Assembly: GCA_011109175.1 (NCBI GenBank)
Contig: RDEW01000010.1
Span: forward strand, 1,020,796 to 1,084,795
Length of the DNA: 64,000 nt
Direction: 5' to 3'
DNA from: Dicyema japonicum
Taxonomy: Eukaryota; Dicyemida; Rhombozoa; Dicyemidae
Below, piece after piece: positions 56,991 through 64,000 of the stretch (positions within the stretch are counted from its first letter, which is position 1; the number at the start of each line of letters is the position of its first letter). The position numbers were made by a program, and so were the translations under genes. A model generated the notes under the pieces. It worked only from the letters and a program-made list of their open reading frames with translations. It made no database searches and was not told where the DNA came from.

Positions 56991-57204
56991 TAAATTAAAA
57001 ATTCCAAAGACCAAAGTAAGACAAAAGTAACTCGCTTTAAATTATTTTAAATTTTAAATTCGTTTATTAATATTAAATCATTAAAAATAAATTTTAGTTA
57101 CTATTGTTACCTTGACTTAAATAAAAATTGATTATTTAAAATGGCAAAAAAAAGAAGAGAATGTTAGTGATGTAAGTATAGTTATTAAATTATAGTTCGA
57201 CAAA

Positions 57205-60200
57205 ATGTCCATCGAAGTGAAGGAAGCCGTTACCGCCGTTTTAATGCTAAATAGTAAGGAGAATGAAGTTTTGGCCAAATCCTGCGAATCACTTTTTAAA
57301 TTCGCTAGCAAATGTAAATTCATAAATGAACTCCCACAGCTATTGAAGCCAGAAGGACGCTAAACGACTTGAATTGCATCCCACGCTGCTAAACCTGCTA
57401 ACAGTGAGATCAAACTGTTAAGAGAAATGCTTGTATGGTGATTGGGACTCTCAGCCAATATGGTGATATCTGTTGGTCACGTGTAGTCGACGTCAAGCAA
57501 AAGCTGCTTTACTCAAAAAAGTACATTAATATTTTTGTCAACCTCATCAACTCGGATGGTAAGTGCTGGGGTTAGGGAGTAGAAAGTAAACTAATCCACG
57601 AATTCTCGACTCTCACGTTATGCAACCTGGCATCCGACAGTTCCTGTCGTGTGTGGATCGCTGAGTCCTCAGGTTTGGACGCTTTGAACAACTGCTTGAC
57701 TTCTTCTGACCCTGACATACAGAAGAATTCAGTTGAGACTCTTTTGAAGATTTTGGAAGTTTTTTAGTATTAATTCTGATTTGGTAGGATTTTAAAGTTA
57801 AAAAATTGTTCAAGAAAGCCAATATCTTCCCCAATATTTTCCCGCTCTTCTCGTCTGAATATCCCGTCATTCAACGTCTGGCCTTGTCCTGCATAGCTCT
57901 TGCTTCTGATGACCGTTTTTTATTGAATATTGATTTCTAGCTGAAAATAGAGCTGTTTTAAGGGAGCTGGGATGTTCTAAGATATTGTTAAACCTCCTGA
58001 CAAATCCAAAGTACACTGACCTGCAGCCTTATGTGTTAGCCGCTATTGCAGTGATCCTTGAGGACCCACAAATGGCTCAGGTACGTTTTATGGAGGACTG
58101 ACTTCTCAGGAAATTAAGGAAGAAGGTGGAATAACGACTTTGCTTTCGATTCTTTCAGACACAGAAATCGAACTAGCAGCTGCGGACGCTAAGCGTGACA
58201 AAAAGTCCCCGAAGCAAAAAAAGGGGAAAGAAGGTATATATTTCTGATATATTCTTTCAGCGAAGACTTCGAAGGTATCCAGCGCCAAAGGTTGGGTCAA
58301 ATAGTCAAAATAGTTACTAGGAAGGCAAAAGACGTCCGAAACTGTGATTATCCCAATGGCTCCAGACGTGAAAGTTCAGTTGTTGAAGTCTCTGGCAGCT
58401 CTGGCTAAGCACGGTCCCCTATAAGTCTTATACCTCTTTAGAGGAGCACAGAAAACTGCTCTATGAATGTGAGATTGAGAAGGTCTCGTCAAATTGTTGA
58501 CCAATGAAAGCCAGCTTATTCAATACGCCGCTTTGGAGGGTTTGGTAAATATGGCGGAAAATATTGTTAGTCGAATCCGAATTGGAAAAATCGGTATTTT
58601 TGGTGGACATGCTATTTATTAGATGGGATCTCCCCCATAATCAAATTGATGACTAGTGACAACTCGGATAACAGAGAAACCTCCTCCCAAGTGATCGCTA
58701 TACTTACAACGGATAATAAGCCGAACTGCAAGTAATGGGGGTCTCCTACTATTTAGGGAGGTCTCCTCACACTATGAGATTATTTTGAGAGGACTGAGAG
58801 ACAGTAAATTGGTGGTGATCACTAACTGTCTTAATATACTAATAAATTTGGTTGTTTCGAACTATGTGAGTCCAACCAATGCTGGGAGATCATCAGTTGA
58901 TGGGATCTACAATCTACTGAAGAAATCGTACTTGATTTAGCTATTTTAGAGCGTCAAACAACTTCAAGGCCAAGTCCATGTCTTGTCTAGCCATTTCTAC
59001 ATTTTCAGTCGAACCTGATGTCCAATGCAAGGTCTTCAAAATCCATTAAGTTTTCCAGTTCACGAAAAGCAAGGTCCTGAAGGAATTGATCCCTTTGTTG
59101 GAATCCAAGTTCGAATGTGTGCGTACCAATGCAGCCTGGAGTATCGTCATCCTTTCATCTAAGCCTTATGCCGCCGAGAATCTGTCTGAAATGGGGTTTA
59201 ACAGGTTAACTCAGATTTAGAGCCTTGGGAGTGCTTCATAATGTCCTCACTTCAGCTTCTTTGACAAATAAATTCGCTTTGGCTGCATACAACTCTATAC
59301 TGGACTCAAATTTGATCGCTAAATTCGCCTATGAGAATGTCCTGGGTTTCAAATTATGGACAAAATGCAGATTTTACGAATATTATCGAAGAATCCTTTT
59401 TGGACGTCGGGAGACTGAAGGAAGGGAAGCACATTCTCAGCATAGAATCATATTGTAAACTTGAAGTCAGCGAGAAATTGCCTAATATTCTATTCAGCTT
59501 CAACTCTCGGTCTTACGGTCTGTTTTACCGCAGGAAGAACGAAAGTCAACCTTCCGATGCCGACGAAGAACTGAGCGGGGACGAAATAAATGCCATGGAA
59601 ATTAGAGCGTGGCATTTTTACTGATTTTAGTGAAAGTGCAATAAGCAAGGAATCGACTTCACTACTTCTAGACGACTCAGGAAAGCGAAGTAAAAGGGAA
59701 AGTTCAAAGTACTTATTAAAACGTCATCTCTTAAGTAGTCCACTAAAGGAGAATCTGGTGGATCCCCCGGGAAGGTTATCCGAATGCTCGTGGGATCCGA
59801 TGAATGATGGGACCTTAATATCCTACCTAAAGGAAGCCTACGAATTAGTAAGCTCAGCAGAAGATGATCGGTCAAGGATAACAAGCCTGGCCAGGTTTAA
59901 TTGAGTGACCGAATATTGACTAGTCTTGTCTCAAGAATACTTGGAGGTCAAATCACTGATATCGATCAGATCAGTTATGAATGGGAAATCCACTTTGCTG
60001 AGCTTAGAGACAAATACCAATCAATGGTCATTCCCATTGGACTGATTAAGAAAGGCTTCTATGTTCACAGAGCCATGCTGTTTAAGGTACTCATTAGACT
60101 TAAATAAGGTTTTGGCTGATAAACTGAGCATTCCGTGTACTCTTTACAGAGGTAGTTATGGAAGAGGGTGGAATACGGTGTCTATTTCAACGGACGAGAA

Positions 60201-60320
60201 ACAGGTTAAAAATCCCTCACTATTTGGTAGAAAGAGTACATAGTCAATCTGATGACAGATGTAGGACAGCTTATCGACGTTGATTCGCCAGACAGTGAAA
60301 AGTACACAATGTTACATTAA
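57205..60320 (+). CDS. ARMC3: ARMC3-like armadillo-repeat protein with EDR1-type C-terminal domain
   Basis: ARMC3 is an armadillo-repeat protein expressed in ciliated cells and sperm. I can trace 20 exons joined by 19 introns of 22-30 nt, starting at 57314, 57463, 57559, 57759, 57915, 58081, 58234, 58291, 58414, 58594, 58733, 58928, 59032, 59196, 59346, 59609, 59895, 60087 and 60205. Armadillo repeats run from the N-terminus (VTAVLMLNSKENEVLAKSCE) through IHEFSTLTLCNLAS, SSEYPVIQRLALSCIALAS and VRTNAAWSIVILSS. A charged serine-rich linker follows. The C-terminus has the conserved domain SYEWEIHFAELRDKY, VIPIGLIKKGFYVHRAMLFK and CTLYRGSYGRGWNTV. Four single-base gaps break the frame: three at about 57382-57421 and one near 58480. 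Each could be a lost base in a short run. With them corrected the length is about 874 aa, close to vertebrate ARMC3. The true start may lie in an upstream exon before 57176. Confidence 0.85.
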
Positions 60321-60671
60321 CAACGATAATATATTAACGTTACTAACATTTTATTAAAATCTACATATCTCTGAAATATAATGGCGGAATTAATACTTAA
60401 ATAAACTTTAAGTACCAGTTGGTAATTTGTCGAAAACTCCCCTTAGATTCCTTTGTTCTTTATCTTCTCGTTTTACTGGGGTAATATAATCCCCCTGTCT
60501 CAAGTAACACACAGTGCCAGTGTATCCGGGATTAGTGAATAATCAATAAAGAAGATTTAAGCGTCATCAAAAAAAATTTTCAGGCAAAAATCATAACCAA
60601 ACTACCATGAAAATAAAAAACAAATAATATGTTCTTAAAAATACAATATATTTCATGTCACGTGGCAACAA
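60321..60671. other. Intergenic between convergent ARMC3 and Axin genes
   Basis: AT-rich. CCCCCTGTCTCAAGTAACAC followed by GTGCCAGTG and GGGATTAGTGAATAATC at about 60490-60545 resembles a SINE family A fragment. No gene. Confidence 0.4.
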
Positions 60672-61848
60672 CTAATACTCAGGGTTCATTGGGAAAATTT
60701 TGGCAAAGATTTTCCCCTCCCATAAGGGAACTATGTCGGCGTCATCGAACACCTCAGCGAAGGCCACAGAAGAGTCAAAATCGAAACAAGTGGTCTTGAA
60801 GAAATACCTAAAGTAAGGACAACCAAAAACCGAAATCTTCCCTTCCTTCCAACGATGGACTTGAATGTCCCTAGATTGATCCTCGTTTCGTTGATCACCG
60901 TCCTGTAGGGGAACTGATCGTCCGAAAACTGGTACCCAACAACAAGAGACCCAGTTGGGGCCACAAGAGAGAAAGAGAAATTTTCCTTGCTCCGATTCAT
61001 GGACCTGGCCTACAACTAAACACGTGACACTACAGTTTGGTTCAGTCTCTGAGCAAAGCACGAGGTCGGCTGAATATTGAGTGGAATCGAAGTCTCCTTG
61101 ATAGAGTTTTCCTTCCAAATCCTAGAAATATGCTTGTCCAGGATGTCATCTGGGTAGGCCATCGAATTAAGCAAGGACCTGTCGTCAGCCTAAAAATCAG
61201 TCTTTTAGGCACGTGAGTCTTTACGCTTTCCATCCTCTGTGAAAGAGCGTCGGCAAAGTCCTGCGGATTGTCCACGGCCATAGTACGAGGATTGAAGCGT
61301 TTGGAGACCTGGAAAGTTACAACGCAAAGTACCGACTGATCGACTATACCAGTCGAGAATGAGCGGTTCATGAAAGGCTGAGAAATAGCGGGCTTCAAGC
61401 ATGAGTAAGTTGAGTCGGCCTCTCTCACAAAATCCAAATATTCGGGGGACAGTAAAAAAATCTTGAAATAATTGTCCCTCATGTAGTTAAAGGACTCATA
61501 GTAAGTTTCCATGAACAATTGGCGTAGGTTTTGGGGCTCCTCCTTCGAGACAATAGCACGTGATATCCTGTGAGACATCTCTGCCGAAAGACAGGGGATG
61601 TTTTCCCTCATAATAAGTCTTCTATGGACGGACTTTGCGTGGGAATAAAGCCTGGTGGGGTCACTGAGCTCCATTATGCCTTTGCAGGAGAATAGAAAAT
61701 CAAGTGAAGAGCCAAGCTGAATCTTATCCATGAATCTCTTGAAGACTTGGAGTCCTTCTCTGTTTTGAAGAACCTCGTCGAAACTGTTGAACCACGGAGG
61801 TACCCTCACATTTGAATAATTAGAATTATCCATTCTGACTGTTAACAA
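60672..61848 (-). CDS. AXIN: Axin (short form, RGS and DIX domains)
   Basis: Axin scaffolds the beta-catenin destruction complex in Wnt signalling. Minus-strand exons 61848-61333, 61308-61213, 61189-61034, 61009-60831 and 60807-60672 are split by introns of 24, 23, 24 and 23 nt and give exactly 360 aa. The RGS domain (about residues 17-148) has PPWFNSFDEVLQNREGLQVF, SSLDFLFSC and YLDFVREADSTY and would bind APC. A GSK3-binding-like helix follows (NPQDFADALSQRMESVKTHA, about 186-205), then ILDKHISRIWKE (about 219-230), matching the beta-catenin-binding helix. The C-terminal DIX domain (about 276-356) has GYQFSDDQFPYRT, INLGTFKSIVGRKGRFRYF and VFDDADIVPLWEGKI. The protein is less than half the length of vertebrate Axin (over 800 aa) but keeps every binding module. 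A second in-frame ATG lies five codons downstream. The first intron is in frame and could be retained. Confidence 0.92.
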
Positions 61849-62084
61849 CCACTAAGAAAATCACATCAAAAATAAAAAAGGTTAAAATAATTTTTTTTAA
61901 TAAATTAAATCCACTAAATAAATAATTATTACAACCAGACTAGCTTGCCATACAATAACCAACTGGCGCGCTAAAAAGCTTTGATGTACCCGACAGGCTC
62001 GTAGCGTGTATTGCTAATGGCGGTACTTTGAAGTTTTACAACAAATAAATTCGATAGAAAATCAATCATATCAAAAGCAAAACA

Positions 62085-62270
62085 ATGAAAACTGCATGCA
62101 TTCAAACACCAAAACAAATTTACAAGAACAAGCTAAGCGCTGTGGGGAATTACGTAAAACATGTAGAGAAATGGTATAATAGGGCGAAATATAAGGAATA
62201 CCATAAATGCGTAAACTTAGTGGACGAGGGATACCTTGAAAGGAAAATGATTAATAAGCGGCGATATTAA
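62085..62270 (+). CDS. Small basic ORF, unknown
   Basis: An open frame of 61 codons begins MKTACIQTPKQIYKNKLSAV and ends in a basic stretch (ERKMINKRRY). It is lysine/tyrosine-rich with no stop-free alternative opposite. I do not recognise it. It may be a single-exon gene, or one exon of a spliced gene, or chance. It lies about 240 bp upstream of the Axin start on the opposite strand, so the two could share a divergent promoter region. Confidence 0.3.
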   Translation: MKTACIQTPKQIYKNKLSAVGNYVKHVEKWYNRAKYKEYHKCVNLVDEGYLERKMINKRRY

Positions 62271-62689
62271 TATAAATGATTCAAATTAGAATAGGCAATT
62301 AATTAAAGGACGGCGGCACATTATGAAATCTTCAAAGGCCCCGGCATTAAGTGCTTTCTTTGTACCGCCGATATAATCTCCATATAATACATTTTACCCT
62401 TGCCTTTGTTAAACTTAGTCATCTCTCATTTCATCCCCGCCTCGAATGATATGACTAAAATAGTAATAAATCATCAAAGGAATTTTAAATAGAGGCTTAT
62501 TAATAATTCCACTCGAAAATAATGAATTATGGAAATTTGGTTGCTATCACAGCAAATTGCACGTAAATTATTCTGCACGGAATCACAAACAAGTATTAAT
62601 AAATTTATAGATTTTGTGTCAATTTAATGAAAAATCTTAAATATGAGATAAATTCTAAATTCGTCGACTAAGCCGACAGAGCCTACTGA
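62271..62689. other. AT-rich spacer
   Basis: Nothing recognised. Confidence 0.35.
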
Positions 62690-62960
62690 ACTGTAATTGT
62701 GTTATGCTCTTTGCCTTCTTTAATTCCCTAGAGGCATCTTGGGATCCACCTAAGTTAGGAGACCCTCATGGCCGTATCCAAAAACGGTCTCTCTTTTCCA
62801 TATTCCAGTGGAGGCGTTCAGTAAGATGACGAACATAGATGGACCTGATGCTTTGAAAGGATGCGTCCGACTCCGACTGGGGGAGGTATTTCAGATATAT
62901 CAGGGGATATTAATTCCTTTGAAACGAAGCTTCAAATTAATTAGTTACAATTTATTTAAT
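62690..62960 (+). repeat. SINE family A copy
   Basis: CTTTGCCTTCTTTAATTCCC, GAGGCATC, TAGGAGACCCTCATGG, ATTCCAGTGGAGGCGTTC and a GGGGATATTAATTCC tail follow the order of the copy at 63790-64000. Confidence 0.55.
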
Positions 62961-63289
62961 ATTTTTGACAGTCTGTGATGTCAATATAATTGTCTTCAAT
63001 ATTTTGAGTCAACAAGAATTCATTATGCAACCTTCTAATTCAAGGACAGAATGCATTGATGTGGAATATTACAACGATTGACTTCTTCAAAGGCAATCCC
63101 ACCTAAAGTTGTACATTTCAATCAATTGTCAACAAATTCACGAGAAATATGACATTTGACTATTTTAACATTACATCATTAACAACTGAATGTACCCTCG
63201 GGATTAAATCGATTTGCGTTTCCCCCAATGGGAGAGTCGTTCGAATTTTGCTTGAGGCTTTTCTACGAGAATTTTATTTTCCATTTTTC

Positions 63290-63640
63290 GTGTTTTGAGA
63301 TCCATTCACCTCTCTTAGTGGCTAGGGACCTATACCTGTAACAATGCTCTTGGGTTCGATTTTCCTCTGTCGACTTATCGAAGGTTCACTTCCTATGCTT
63401 CGTGCCTTTCTTCGTTCATTTAGCGTCAAGGGATCCACCTGTCTCAGGAGGTGCCCAGTGGCAGGATAGGATCAGAAAGGATCATTTGCTCTCTCTAACT
63501 CTACTGGATTATTTCATGGAGAGCTTTCGACAACCGAGGTTTTTGAAGGACTAGCCACACTCAGAAGCCATGAGGTCCGTGGAAACCCAATGCTTTATCC
63601 AGGTGGGAGGCAACATCACATCAAGTCGGCAGGGATTAAT
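63290..63640 (+). repeat. tRNA-derived SINE family A, copy with head
   Basis: CTCTTAGTGGCTAGGGA at about 63313 fits an RNA polymerase III A box, and CTTGGGTTCGATTTTCC at about 63349 fits a B box about 35 bp later. Then the family body follows (CCACCTGTCTCAGGAGGTGC, AAAGGATCATTTGCTCTCTC) and a tail (GGGATTAATTGAACTTAATG). This copy shows that the family has a tRNA-like promoter. Confidence 0.55.
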
Positions 63641-63789
63641 TGAACTTAATGATAATTTTTACTAAATTATCATTTTGTAAAAATAATGAGATTTTTGATT
63701 AAAAATAGTCGAATTGATTCTATTGGTATGCAGAAAATCGACTTGAGAATAACAGTGCCAATCTTTACCGTAGCGTGGACTATACGAAA

Positions 63790-64000
63790 TGGTTACATGT
63801 TCTGCTCTTTGCCTTCTTCGATTCCTTAGAGGCGTCCTAAGATTCATCTAACTTAGGAGACACTAATTGCCTGGTCGGCATCCGAAAATGGTCTTTCTTT
63901 TCCTATTCCAGTGGAGGGGTACGGTAAGGAGATGGGTGGACTTGATGTCTGAAAGGATGCCCCTCTTTCCGACCAAGGGAAGTGGATAAAACCTGTTTCA
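63790..64000 (+). repeat. SINE family A copy, cut by the window edge
   Basis: CTTTGCCTTCTTCGATTCCT, GAGGCGTCC, TAGGAGACACTAATTGCC and ATTCCAGTGGAGGGGT match 62690-62960. The 3' end is outside the window. Confidence 0.5.

Noticed and set aside
57393-57420. A 19-nt GT-AG intron in ARMC3 (57402-57420)
   Set aside because: It would delete a stretch that still resembles the armadillo repeat in other frames; single-base gaps explain the region better.
58479-58506. A 28-nt GT-AG intron in ARMC3 near 58480
   Set aside because: Splicing it would shift out of the frame that carries clear armadillo similarity and remove conserved residues.
1-64000. CRISPR arrays, bacterial operons, rRNA genes
   Set aside because: No regularly spaced direct repeats, ribosome-binding sites or rRNA-like sequence were seen; the window is eukaryotic.

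Overview
This window is eukaryotic and animal. It is AT-rich, gene-poor and crowded with decayed transposons, but it carries four recognisable metazoan genes: junctophilin, an RCK/MAK-type ciliary protein kinase, ARMC3 and Axin. Their reading frames look broken until 22-30 nt introns are removed. I reconstructed 33 GT-AG introns of that size in these four genes, and three of the four then give exactly in-frame products. Introns that short, in a genome with Wnt-scaffold and junctophilin genes, point to a dicyemid mesozoan (Dicyema-like). That assignment is inference from intron size and gene content, not from a database match.

Layout. 1-0.85 kb: 3' part of an unrecognised spliced gene on the minus strand. 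2-9.5 kb: a Tigger/pogo element with a LINE fragment inserted in it, SINE-like repeats, and retroelement scraps. 10.1-11.8 kb (+): junctophilin. 12.5-14.1 kb (-): MAK/ICK-like kinase, convergent with junctophilin. 14.2-15.5 kb: short tandem repeats. 15.6-23 kb: LINE pieces, a hAT element with perfect 8-bp target duplications, a second Tigger copy and another hAT relic. 24.4-26.3 kb: a Ginger-like DNA transposon with 41-bp inverted repeats and an integrase-type transposase that itself has 22-26 nt introns. 27.5-38.1 kb: four copies of an undescribed two-exon gene of about 130 codons with four conserved cysteines, spaced among retroelement debris. 39-57 kb: remnants of at least three non-LTR retrotransposon types (two with restriction-like endonuclease domains, others with APE endonuclease) and one copy of a second small gene family that shares its upstream module with the four-copy family. 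57.2-60.3 kb (+): ARMC3 with 19 micro-introns. 60.7-61.8 kb (-): a short Axin, convergent with ARMC3. 62-64 kb: one small ORF and a cluster of tRNA-derived SINEs.

How the genes relate. The kinase and ARMC3 belong to families tied to cilia and sperm flagella, which fits a ciliated animal. Axin implies a beta-catenin destruction complex. Junctophilin implies ER-plasma membrane junctions. No operon structure is expected or seen. The most novel candidates are the four-copy cysteine family, the promoter-like module it shares with an unrelated small gene, and the Ginger-like transposon that has adopted host-sized introns.
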